The notes under the pieces are model-generated. The model was not told the origin of the DNA. It worked only from the letters and a program-made list of their open reading frames with translations, and ran no database searches. A program made the translations under genes and the position numbers. Positions 1 to 11,300 of a stretch of 64,000 nt of DNA are shown piece after piece. The stretch is from Asterias amurensis (lineage: Eukaryota; Echinodermata; Asteroidea; Forcipulatida; Asteriidae). The stretch's first letter is position 1. Each line of letters starts with the position of its first letter. Where the stretch lies: positions 7,869,501 through 7,933,500 of the forward strand of contig NC_092665.1 in NCBI RefSeq assembly GCF_032118995.1, given 5' to 3'.

Positions 1-159
1 TTGTACACTCAACAAAGGTTGGTTTATATGAAGCCTGGTGCTGCATGGGTAAAAGGTTAGGAGTAGGTTTTAGAGTTCTGCTTATGGAAGTTTTTTTGTT
101 TTTTTTGCATACGTACATTTTTTTATTTGTTGGAAAATGCATTTCTTTTTTAGTAATTA

Positions 160-425
160 TAGTATTAGTTCTACGCTTACACCGATTTGTGATGAGATGT
201 GCACTATGAACTGTGGGGGTAAACCCACAGACATTAGTGAGATTGAACCATTGACCTGCACCATTCTAGAGCAGTGTCTGGCATGTTACTCGGGTGGGAT
301 TCGAACCCACGACCCTTGCAATTCTAAAGCAGTGTCAACCTAGGTAGTCTAGTTGGTAAGACACTGCTCTAGTACTGAGTATACAGTGCTAACACACATC
401 GGTGTATGGGTAAAAACCAAAATTA
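160..425. mobile_element. tRNA-core inverted-repeat element, copy a (rearranged)
   Basis: Right arm (GTACTGAGTATACAGTGC to GGTGTATGGGTAAAAACC) is intact at about 376-418. The core is broken into a minus-oriented B-box half (GGGATTCGAACCCACGACCC) and a plus-oriented A-box half (GTCTAGTTGGTAAGACAC), so the two halves face each other. Confidence 0.6.
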
Positions 426-866
426 AGATCCAAGAGTGCTTGATGAAAGGCTACATGCAGTTGTGTTATGAATATAATAATACTCATCGTTGTTCACTTT
501 TGCCTTGTAATAAATACAAATGTTAACAGAATGATAAACATGAACATGAAGATAGGAATTGCTTTCCAGGAGTTCATACTACAGTACCACTCATACTGAT
601 AAAGTTTGTTTCTTCTTTCTATAACTATTGGCACTACACGTTTACAAAAGAGCAGAAAGCTTGGACTTTTGGCATGTATAATAATAATGCATGTTAAGAA
701 GGTAACCTTCTTCTGTATCAACTTTTGGTATGAAGGAATGAGAGACATCTCAAAACTTAATCAGCTGTTACTTTTGTAATTTTAAGTGCTTTCTATTATT
801 AACAACAGGCCTGATAAGGAAAATGTAAATTTCAAGGGGCAGAAAGAGAATGGCATGGGGCATGTA

Positions 867-1502
867 ATGCTAGGAGTCCACTGGGCCAGCGCCAGTTGGT
901 GCCAGTTCGGGCCAAAGATTATGTGATTGGCGCGAAGTGGCTCGCTGTGGCGCCGAATTAATGTCCGCTCAGCATGTGTCACCAAGTCCTGCGATGCCAC
1001 CCTGCTTTTATTGGCGGCAAGTGGCGCCGAATGGCGGGCAACCAGGTGGCATTTGGCTCAAAGTAGTCACCAATCGGGTGCCGTTTGGCTCGCGCCATTG
1101 CACATTTGGCGCGCTTTGGCGGGCTATCTGCCTCTGTTGGAAATATTTGGCATAGTGGCGCAAACAAGGTGCCAATTGGCGCGCGGCATTACATTCCAGT
1201 GGATTCCAATAGGCGGATTGTTTGCGCCAAAGGGCGATATGTTCGCGCCATTTGGTGCCACTTGGCGGACACTTGGCGCTGATTGCTCGATGCAAGTGGC
1301 ACGACGAAAATTTCAAACATTTTGAAATTTTCTTGCTGCCACATTCAAATTTGGTGCCGTTACGGGCCACCACGAGCCAGTTGGGAGGCAGTTTGAGCCA
1401 CTACACGCCACTGGGCACCTAATTGGCGACACTAGGCGCCACAGTTAATTGCATTGGCGCAAACTGGCACCAACTGGCGCTGGCCCAGTGGACTCCTAGC
1501 AT
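867..1502. mobile_element. Foldback element with 40-bp inverted ends, GGCGC-rich
   Basis: Ends ATGCTAGGAGTCCACTGGGC and its reverse complement are near-perfect inverted repeats of about 40 bp. The inside is unlike its surroundings: GC-richer and filled with more than ten TTGGCG, GTGGCGCC or CGCCAA motifs in both directions. A perfect 12-bp-arm hairpin (GAAAATTTCAAA) lies near 1307-1333. No target duplication or transposase is seen. Confidence 0.6.
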
Positions 1503-1814
1503 AAGCAAATGTCTCTGTTGCCCCTTTGGCATGGAAGGAAATAATACCGTTGCCTGTTGGGAAATGTCCTCTCTTTTTGTAAACGGGTGGACTTATAAAA
1601 CGTCATACTTACATGTGCATGCATGTATATCTTTACAACAAAATTCTAATTGAAAACAAGCCTTATTTTCAGCTACAAGCTGGAACTTTTTTTTAGGAGA
1701 GATACAGACTTCAGGAAAGAAAATGATGTGTAGAATCATTGACCAATTAACAGTTTCATATTTTCAGTTTCTCACAATTTGGATCCTTTTAGCCCCCTTA
1801 TTTCAAAAGTATTG

Positions 1815-2200
1815 TTAAAGGCAGTGGACACTATTGGTACTTACTCAAAATAGTTATTAGCATAAAACCTTTCTTGGTGACGAGTAATAGGGAGAGGTTA
1901 ATGGTATAAAACATTGTGAGAAATGGCTCCCTCTGAAGTGCCATAGTTTTTGAGAAAGAAGTAATTTTCCACGAACTTAGTTTCGAGACCTCAGATTTAG
2001 AACTTGAGGTCTCGAAATCAACCATCTAAACGCACACAACTTCGTGTGACAAGGGTTATTTTTCTTTCATTATTATCTCACAACTTCGATGACCGATTGA
2101 GCTCGAATTTTCACAGGTTTGTTATTTTATGCATATGTTGAGATACACCAACTGTGAAGGCTAGTCTTTGACTATTACCAATAGTGTCCACTGCCTTTAA
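1815..2200. mobile_element. TTAA MITE family 1, copy A
   Basis: TTAA at both ends and terminal inverted repeat AGGCAGTGGACACTATTGGT. Shares internal parts (GAGACCTC palindrome, CATATGTTGAGATA) with four other copies. TTAA duplication suggests piggyBac-type mobilisation. Confidence 0.75.
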
Positions 2201-2437
2201 TTAAGAATAGTCTAATATGAAATACAATACATGTAATGTTCACTGGCTGTATTAATGCTGGATGACATAATATAGTTTTAATATCCTCTCAAGTCAGGTA
2301 TTTAAATGTGGAGAGGGCAGGGCCATTTTCATTTTGCTTTTTTGGTTACGAAAATCTGAAAGTCTATGTGTAACTTCTGAAAGGAAACCAAGGCCAAAAC
2401 TGGGCCAACATAGGAAAAAGCTTCCAGGCCAGCCCTC

Positions 2438-2795
2438 TTAAAGATGCTATGTTAGATTTTTTGCCAAATTTGACCCCAACATTTTGATTTAAAATTCCAT
2501 AGATATCTTGATGGGGGTCGAGAAAGTTACAAGCTTTCATTTAAGCCATTGCTCGAAAAAGTCCGCCAATCTTTAGTAGCAGTGGAATAAAGTGCTCAAA
2601 ATTAGTTTTTGTTGGGATCCCGACAATATATCACGTGACCATTTCTCATGTGTTTTGTAAGAAACGTTTTAAATTTTTGTCATGGTTCCTGACCATAAAA
2701 GGTAAAAGTTAAACTTTTTTTCGTTAGAGTGAAATACCATTCACTCAAAAAAATCTATTTTTTAATGTTTGGGGCAAAAAATCTGACATGCTACG
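2438..2795. mobile_element. Short inverted-repeat element
   Basis: ATGCTATGTTAGATTTTTTG and CAAAAAATCTGACATGCT face each other about 345 bp apart. A TTAA lies at the left edge only. Confidence 0.45.
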
Positions 2796-3167
2796 TTTTT
2801 GTCATTTCAAAGATGTTTTTATTTTTAGTATGTTTTTTTTTCTTATTATATTCTAATCGATCGATGGAATGATTTTCTGTTAGGCACATAAATAAGAAAG
2901 AATGTTTCAAAGGTTATCTTAGGTCACGGTGATTATAATTTATGACATGATTTTTCTATATTTTTAATTGTTTAAACTAAGTACATGTAGTTATCCTGTT
3001 AATGTATAGACAAACTTTAAGGGAATAAAAATGTATATGAATGTACTGATTGCATTGTTCCGTGGTAATATAATTCCTATGGATAGCTTGACAGTGCCAA
3101 GACATGGGAACTCATCAATTTTAAAATCCAAACAATAGTATTAATTACCATCCCACGCAGGGATGTG

Positions 3168-3522
3168 ATTTCTCCGTTTTTATCTGAAAATCTAGGTTTT
3201 TGTTTAAACCCTCACCCAAATTTACAAGAAAATGGAGATAAAACCATATTGAACACCCCAGAGGGCAAAGTAGAGCTTTCAAAACCCAAGATAAATGTAT
3301 GTTAGCAGCCGTCGATTTCACTAAACTCTTCCTTACTTAGGATTAATCCTTGGACATTAGGACGAATTGAACCCATCCTTACTCAGGACGAGTTACTCGT
3401 CCTAACTGAGTTGGGATGAATCCTATCATTTTGTGAAATCGACTGCAGACTTCGTACCTGCAAGCAAGCTTTCACATGTCATAGTTCAGGTTTTTTCTCA
3501 AAAGCCTATCACATCCCTACAG
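3168..3522. mobile_element. Inverted-repeat element carrying a nested insertion
   Basis: Ends AGGGATGTGAT and ATCACATCCCT. A second, palindromic element (3305-3449) sits within it. A scrap of the same end recurs at about 48786. Confidence 0.4.
3305..3449. mobile_element. Palindromic MITE (GTCGATTTCAC ends), copy 1
   Basis: Ends GCAGCCGTCGATTTCAC and GTGAAATCGACTGCAGAC; the middle is the near palindrome GGACGAGTTACTCGTCC. A second copy lies at 34702-34885. Confidence 0.6.
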
Positions 3523-5489
3523 GAGGCATATTTGGGATAATTGTTGTTACATGGTTCTCATTAATACTTGTACCATTATTCAATTCACTTGGTACATTTC
3601 TGCCAAAAAGATGCATTAAAAAGCAAAGTTTGTTCGTTTTATAATACTAATTTCTTACCATTATGACAAAGAGGAACACCACTAATTAAATCTGTAGGTC
3701 AAGTCAACAATGTTGCGGAAACAAATAATCTTTCAAAAAGTAATCGCAAAACAAGTAATCTCAACGTATTTTTTTCACTTCACCTCCGTTTTTATTTATT
3801 CTAAAACATGGTATAAGAACATGAGGAACAAGGAAGTATACAAGTTGTTTATCAAATAATACAAAAACATGAACTTTTAATTAAAGACAATTATTGGGAG
3901 ATAAAAAAGCTAACATCACACAATGCAGAATCATCATGCCACTCTGATAACTGTTGGTAATTCAAAACCATGAACATTTGTTGTTTGAAAGTTTATCTTT
4001 TATGGAAAGTACATCACATTTATTATAGAAGTATCCATGTTATCATATCTTTAATATGGGGTTGTTTTTGTGGTCGAATCATTCATTTTTTTTCCTCAGT
4101 ATTTTCAAGTCTACACTTTAGAGTAAGACTTAAGAGTGTGGAGTACAAAGCCAATGTTTTTCATGACAGGGCAAACCTTGGCGACCCGATGCTTTACTGG
4201 TTTGTTCAAAAGAAATGTACAATTTCCTTATTGAGGTACCATTTCTGGAATTGAAGCATCAAGCCTGATACACCTACAATTTAGTTAACACCACAAACAA
4301 GAACAAAAATTTGTTGGATCGTGGAGACCTGTTTGCTGATTAACTATTCATATCGTAGCGTCATACGTTATCAACCCTCATATGTTTTCGCACCCCAACT
4401 TTGATTCCTGTGAACCGCGAGATTGTGCAAACTGCACCGGTGACAGAAGCTATGTCTGTATTTTCATCAGGCTTAATCATGCTGAGAATAAAGTTTTCTG
4501 TCGTTGGTTATGCTCAAACATTTATAAAATGATTGATTTTTGGTACAAATTACTAGTGCATTGTTATGCCAACATTCAAATGAGTCCAAGAAACATCATC
4601 CAACCTCGACAGTTCAAAACAAAATTACTATCTGCTAGATTGAGTTTCATTCTGCTTTAGTCACTTGATGGATCACGCGAGGTGGTTACTATTTTGGATT
4701 CTATGGTGTGCCAATATGGGGGGAAAATTAAAATATTTTAAGTGAAAATCACAACAACAAAATGTTTTGATCAACTGCATACTGTAATAAATTCCGATAA
4801 GAATAATAAATATTAAGTCTACATTAAAAAGAAAATATAGATTGGTTTCTTATCTCCTGAAACCAAACATTACTGGTCTGAAATGGGGGAAACGGATTGT
4901 TATGAAGTGTGTGTGCTTCAAGGGGGGTGGGGTGTTTTATTTTCATGCCTTATGATATCTCTGGATTATAATTTATTAAATTTGTTAAGAAGTTATTGAA
5001 TAATACTTTTGATTTATTTTGCACGCCATACTAGCTTCTGAATATTCAATAAAATACCAACCAATGAAAGGTGTGAAAACATATGACGTTGCTCCAATGT
5101 CGTGCATGCATGGCACTGTTAATGGCGGACTGTCTCTCGCAACGTAAAACCAAAACTTTAACAATTTCAACACACCATGAAGTGCAAGTTTTATGTTAAA
5201 AAAATTGATAGATGATTTTTAAAAAAACATTAAGTTTTTGATTGTGACCAATTTTCCTGTTATCCTACTGAAAACACATGACACCAGGATACTATTCTGA
5301 CCATTACCAATCAGACAATGTTGTGTCTTCATTTGGCAGAATCTCATGCCACAAAGTGCCACTACACTTTACCAGTTAAATCCTGACTAAGTAGTTTTTA
5401 CTACCTTGACTTTCGTTGTCATAATTTATACTGAATTCAACAAATAATTAACAAACATACTTCTGTACTGAAGAATATATCAGGCAGAA
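3523..5489. other. No gene or repeat recognised
   Basis: AT-rich sequence. Open frames at 3970-4254 and 4382-4660 lack splice context, repeats or any family motif and are treated as chance. 2796-3167 is likewise blank. Confidence 0.6.
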
Positions 5490-6330
5490 CATTGGGCCAG
5501 ATAAATAAAAACTAGCATTTGCTTTTACTAGTCTTTTACTTAAATCCTTATAAATAAAAGTAAGGCTTAATATTGCTAGTAATTGGTTGAACTAGTAGGT
5601 AAAAGCAATGCTTGAGGGACTCTTCTTATTGAGATGTAAATAAAACCGACATTTTACTATTATCTGATAGTTTCACAAGATACTGGGCCGTATAAAGGCC
5701 AGCGTTAACAAAATGTCGATAAGTTTAAGATCAGGCATGAGAATTTGCTCAAATCTCTATAAATAACCTTTTACTGGAAAAACACCATTTACTTGAACGG
5801 ATTAGTAAGTGGTCGGAGAAAAGCACAATAGCGGGGTATTCAGGAGTATAACAATAGAGGCATGGACTCGCAGATCAATAGCGATTAACTGAAATGCAGG
5901 CGGGCAGTTTCCACTTAGTCAAGTTTTTGATGGCGGCAGTGGCTATGAGGAAACAGCCTCTCCACGCCAGCGCTCCAGAGATTGGTTCTTTTAGAGCAAT
6001 TAAAGTACACAACAAATTTATAAGTAACATTTGAAGTTGGATCATTAGGCCAAGGGAAAAATAACCCTTAAATACTGACCCGATACCGAGCCATATATGC
6101 AACACTGTTGTGTAAGTAAAATCTCAAGCTCCTCATGCAGTAGCTTGTAAAAATACAAGTAATTGCTACAGTATGTTAGTAAAATGTCGTTTTTATTTAT
6201 ATGGCTATAAGTGAAAGGTAATCCAGCGAGCAAAATGTTCATGCCTGATCTTTTACTTTTCAGTCTGCTTGCTAATGCTGAACCTTTAACTTGATAAGTT
6301 ATTGCTAGTTTTTATTTATCCGGCCCATTG
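5490..6330. mobile_element. Terminal inverted-repeat element, about 840 bp
   Basis: Ends ATTGGGCCAGATAAATAAAA and its inverted partner (TTTTTATTTATCCGGCCCAT), about 28 bp each, followed by TTTACT/AGTAAA-rich subterminal sequence. Its ends resemble those of the element at 57945-59038. No coding capacity. Confidence 0.55.
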
Positions 6331-6334
6331 AATG

Positions 6335-6672
6335 TTAAAGGAACACGTTGCCTTGGATCGGTCGAGTTGGTCTTTGAAAAGCATTTGTAATTAATGTAAC
6401 CATTTGTTATAAAATGCATATGATGTTTTGAAAGATACACAAGTATCACTCGAAATGCGTGGTTTTCCTTTTACTTCGTCGACTAACACGGTCGGCCATT
6501 TATGGATAATAAACAGCCGACCGTGTTATTTCACAAAGTAAAATGAAAACCATGCAATTTCAAGGCAAATTTGCGTGGATCATTGTACTCTACTTTTTAA
6601 TCATCTTTCTAACCATATGCATTTATAACAAACGATACAAATGCTTTTCAAAGACCAACTCGACCGAGTTAA
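6335..6672. mobile_element. TTAA MITE family 2, copy A
   Basis: Left end TTAA then AGGAACACGTTGCCTTGGAT. The right arm reads CTTTTCAAAGACCAACTCGA but the extreme end is missing. The middle holds the facing pair CACGGTCGGCC and GCCGACCGTGTT. Confidence 0.6.
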
Positions 6673-6810
6673 CATCGAGTAGTAAAGACAAAACCCAGTG
6701 CTTTATGTTATCAAGCAAACTTTTACGAAGCATTAACACAAAGTGTTGAAGCAAAATGTGATGTCACTATAGGTCTTTAAATAGTCACAACTACATCTTT
6801 ATATTTCTGA

Positions 6811-7227
6811 TTCATAAACACCTCAGACAGTTTCGCTATTTCTATTGGTTGAGAGTAGGTTACGTGGGTGTGTGTGTGTATAAACCTTTGTTTATGACCA
6901 GTAAAAAGTGTTGAAACATGGGCATGACACGCGAGCGTGCACCTGTGATTATAAGACAGTTTCTTCATTCCTATTGGTCGAGAGCAAAGGCCGGGACAGT
7001 TGTGCCACATCACGCGATACGCGCACAGCATTCCTTTGTAAGAAGTTGTTAACCGAGGGCCTTGACTGGGCCTTACCATCTCATTGAACAGTTATAATTT
7101 TTGCATTTATCTTACTTTTTGACCCAAAGTGTTGATGTTTTTTTATCAAAAAGGTATTTATGAATGAAAATTAAAGTGCGTTGAATCGGTTTTTAACTAG
7201 TGGTTTAAACCCGCCGAGGCCTGGTTC
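6811..7227. repeat. Dispersed repeat family X, copy A
   Basis: CCTCAGACAGTTTCGCTATT, CAGTAAAAAGTGTTGAAAC, TAGTGGTTTAAACCCGCCGA in that order, shared with 16146-16620, 17748-18110 and (inverted) 40240-40625. Truncated on the right by the element at 7228. Confidence 0.55.
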
Positions 7228-7499
7228 TTATAACAGGCATGCAATGCAACTGCTCGTTGGGAAAAAAAGAGCGGAGCGAGGCAGCTGATAGCCATGGGAC
7301 ACGACACCCAAAATGGTACCCTAGAAAATGTTGAGGTTTATTATGCTCTTAGGTGCATTGTTAGCATGTACTAGGCTGATTTTACATGATTGTAGTTGTA
7401 CACTGTTGTTGCCAGGCATATTTTAGGCTAAAAAAATCTGGGGGGAAAAATAATAAAAAAAAAATAAAAAAACGCGGAAGAGTTGCATGCCTGTTATAA
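7228..7499. mobile_element. MITE with perfect 17-bp inverted ends
   Basis: TTATAACAGGCATGCAA at 7228-7244 and its exact reverse complement at 7483-7499. A-rich interior. It cuts into repeat family X copy A. Confidence 0.6.
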
Positions 7500-7857
7500 T
7501 TTAATGACATTGAAGAAATTAAAAGACATGTATGCTGAATCTTACCCATTTACCTGTGGGTATAGATAACTTTGGAAGCAAGCCCCCAAAATTAGGGTTT
7601 TTATTATGAAAAGTGACATATATAACACTGCCATGGCAAAAAAATGTATTTAAAATTTTCAAAACATGAGTAACACAAGGGAACTTACGGAAGATAAATT
7701 TCATAAAATGATTTAATATTGGATGATATTTATTCTATGTTAACCATGAAAAGTACCAAGTTGGAATCTATTTGCTGGTAATCATCTTGGTATAAGAGGC
7801 ATGAACAAAGTTGTAAAATGGTTCATGACTGACCCATGCTTTCTATAGATAGTTCCC

Positions 7858-8030
7858 ACACGACGTAAATCAGCCATCTTTATGGGCAATTTGGAACACA
7901 CAGCCATGCGTTTTGAGCAAGAACGGCGTGCTTGATTGGTTAGTAAACAGCATGGTTGCGTTAATTAACTGAGCTCTTGATGCGCCTGCAAGCCAAAATG
8001 CAATTTGCCCGTAAAGATGACGTCTATTGC
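7858..8030. mobile_element. MITE with GCCATCTTTA ends, copy 1
   Basis: CAGCCATCTTTATGGGCAA faces TTGCCCGTAAAGATGACG. It shares the stretch TTGATGCGCCTGCAAGCC with the copy at 48311-48495. Confidence 0.55.
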
Positions 8031-8171
8031 AACTTATCTATTGTTTACAAACTGTTCATGCCAATCATATCTTGAATCAAGTTACCACCATATCTAGCTA
8101 ACAAAGTGTATATGAACTTAAATTGGTCAAATAGATCCATCAACAACATAGTAAGTGTTGAACATAAGTCT

Positions 8172-8378
8172 CTAAGCAGATAGTTTTCTGACAAAAGTTA
8201 CCATGGAAACAATTGTGCAAATACTGAAAGTGAGTGATGATGCTCCATTGCAATTATCACCTTGGCAACAGAAAGCACATCCTTCAATGCCAAATAATTC
8301 AGCACACAGCTCGGTACATATTTCACTGCAGCTGCGGGTCACGGATGTTATTTCCCCATTTACTTTTGCTGTAGATTT
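8172..8378 (-). CDS. Ly6-like gene, last coding exon
   Basis: Acceptor TACATTCTCCAG precedes 68 codons and TAG. It carries the CCQGDNCN signature and the hydrophobic C-terminal tail expected of a GPI-anchored protein. Confidence 0.85.
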   Translation of the reverse strand, partial: KSTAKVNGEITSVTRSCSEICTELCAELFGIEGCAFCCQGDNCNGASSLTFSICTIVSMVTFVRKLSA

Positions 8379-11300
8379 CTGGAGAATGTAATAAAAAGTT
8401 TGGAACCAAAGAAAGCATGATTTAAACAAACGATTGAAAGTGTAATGGGAGGAAACTTACAAGTCTTGTTTTAATAAACAAACAAAAATAGTTCTGACAA
8501 ACACCAAAAACATCAACATTAACCTAATATCCAGGACGTCACTGTAGTATAATACGAAAGTGTAAGGCTGCCAGGGCTAACCTGTAACACTGAAGTCACA
8601 CACCTGGCTATTTGTGTAACACATTAAGGCCATTAATTAATAGTGTGTGAACTTATTGTGCATTCTGTTTGGACTTAAGTTAGGTCTGGCAAAACTTGTT
8701 TTTAGTATAAAGTTTTGAACATTATTCAAGCAGTGCTTAGTAGTAAACCTCACCCATATTTCAGATGTGTGTAACATGGAAAGTCTCTAAGGGGCCGTTC
8801 ACAATTATCAACATTTTCACGAGCGTACAAACCGTACGCTGGGGGGGAGGGGGTTTATGCCTGCCGTACGCTTTATAAAATATTTTTAATGTCAATCGTT
8901 TTTTGGGCAGGGCGCTGCGCCCGGACAAAAATATCAAGTGCGCCCGGACAAAAATGCTGCGCCTGGACAACTCGTCGTCCGCCCGGACAAAAAATATCGC
9001 GCCCGGGCAAAACATTTCGAAAAACACTAGAGACGAACACACTGTTCAGTGCACTGCATCACCTACCTTTGTGTACCATAATAGTGTGCAGCGACTGGTA
9101 CCCAATAGTCGGCTATTTCGTAACGGCATTCCGCGTGCATTTTTCTCTGTGTCGCAGGGCATCCCGACTACATTTTGACAACAGCGTGGTATTTAGACTT
9201 GGTTCCAAGTCTGTGATCGTGCGGTAATAGTTGTCCTGGTATATTTTTGGATAAAACAGCGCCCTCTCGTGGTCAAACATCCGTCATTAGAACGAGTTAG
9301 AGCGTGGTAGCAAATCTACTGGGGAATTATGCGTGGCTGAGATGCAGAGAAATGACCGCACTCTCAGACTTGAAATCAAGTTTACGTGGTATAAGGAGAC
9401 CGATCAGAGATCGAAAAACACCCGGACGCAAATCTGAAACTCGAAATTAGTTCGGGCGGCGATCGTGCACTAAAGTGGTTTTGTTCGTGTTGAATTGATT
9501 TGCGCAAAATTGTTTGCACAATCAGTCCATCTTGCAAGAATAGTTTGTGTAACTGCCGATCGTGCAGGAATGGTTTGTGGTTATGCAATTGGCATACCTA
9601 TTTGGGCATGAATATTTTGCGCAATTTGACAATAGTACAGGAGTAGTGTGCGCTATATGCCGATAGATATGGAATAGTTTGCGCAATTTGGAGATCGTGC
9701 ATGAATTATCTGCGCAATTTGAAAACAGTGCAGGAATGGTTTGCGCAATTAGACGATACTAGTGCAAGATTGGTACAGCATGCGTGGCATCGTAGTCTGC
9801 AACGTACATGAAAATTTACTGTACTTATACAGTGTACATAGCAAGGACATGTATCTATATGTAGACTTGTGTGAAAAAAAATCAACATTTTATTCGTACA
9901 CTTTTAGGGGGGAGGGGGGGGGGTCTTGAAAAAGTGTACTCTTTGTACACTTGTGAAAATGTCGATAATTGTGAACGGCCCCTAACTGCTTCGTTAACTA
10001 CTGACTAATTCTTAGAAACAAATATTTCAGCTTTGGTTCGTCTCATTAAAACATGAGTGTTCATTTGATAAAGTTGAATGCTAATAATTCTCCAGTCAAT
10101 TTAGGGATAAAAGTTATACTTTTGAAATTAAAATCAACTTGATGTTAGTTTATGAAAATAAGGGATATGGTTGCTTAAATAAAAAAAAGTAGCTTTTAAA
10201 GTCACTTCAGGTTTTGCTTTATTAAAATTAATGACAAAAAGTAATTATCACCAGTTTCCCTTTTTTTATTTTAAGTTTCAAATTGAAAGCCCTGCTGAAA
10301 TATAAGACACCATAGTTTGTTGAGAGTTGAGTTACAAAAACAATAACTTGAAACGGTCTTATTTGTGTATTTGTAAGAAAAGCAGTGATGTCACAACTCT
10401 CCAAAATAAAGAGTTCAAATGGGGATGGATGTTTTTGCACATGCATTCACTGTACAAAAATAAGTGTTTTTTTCACGCACTGATTCAAACAGATAAATAT
10501 GAGATTAGACATGTACACATTAAAAAAAAGGACACTGAGGCATTTTCTCCTTGGTAAAGGGCACCCTATGTATTACTATGATGAAATTGTAAATTTCTAC
10601 TTGGGCATTTCAAGGGCACTGGTGCAACTCTGTGCATCAGCAGAAATTGGAATCTATAAAGTAAAAGTTTGGATACAGTTTGGCCACTGTTTTTGTCCTT
10701 TGTTGACAGTTTTATTTCCTTCATGAAAAGGCTCAGTTTTTTTTTTTTCACTAATTCTGAAATCAGTAAAAAGCCTGGATAGAGTAATGACTCTTGTGCT
10801 AAACTTTACCATTTTCCAAAACAAACAAACAAACAAACAAACAAACAAACAAACAAACAAACAAACAAACAAACAAACAAACAAACAAACAAACAAACAA
10901 ACAAACAAACAAACAAACAAACGAAGAACAAACAAACAAACAAACAAACAAACACTTTCATTGCAATGATGAAAAAAAAGTATTAATAATTTGAGCAACT
11001 GTATTTCATCTGAAGAATAAAAGTGACATTAAAACTTACCATACAGTAAGTTCCTTCACAGGTGTCTGTAGAGTTCCCAGTTGTCTTAAAGGGATCATTG
11101 CATTCATCTCCGCTTAGACCAGAGACATAAGCACAAGAGTAACATTGTGCAGCCAGCAATCCATCTGTAAACAGATAAAACAATCAACTATGATCCTCAC
11201 CTGGCAGATTTTCTTGTTGTAATTTGCATTTTAAACTAGTTTCTTAGCTTTTAAGTCAGACTTTTCCTTGGTGTGTAAAAGACAGTATATATACTGTAAT

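Noticed and set aside
927-1373. Overlapping ORFs of 132 and 121 aa on opposite strands
   Set aside because: They lie inside the GC-rich foldback element, where stops are rare; no protein family is recognisable.
10654-10998. Poly-CLFV and poly-QTNK ORFs
   Set aside because: Translations of the (AAAC)n microsatellite.
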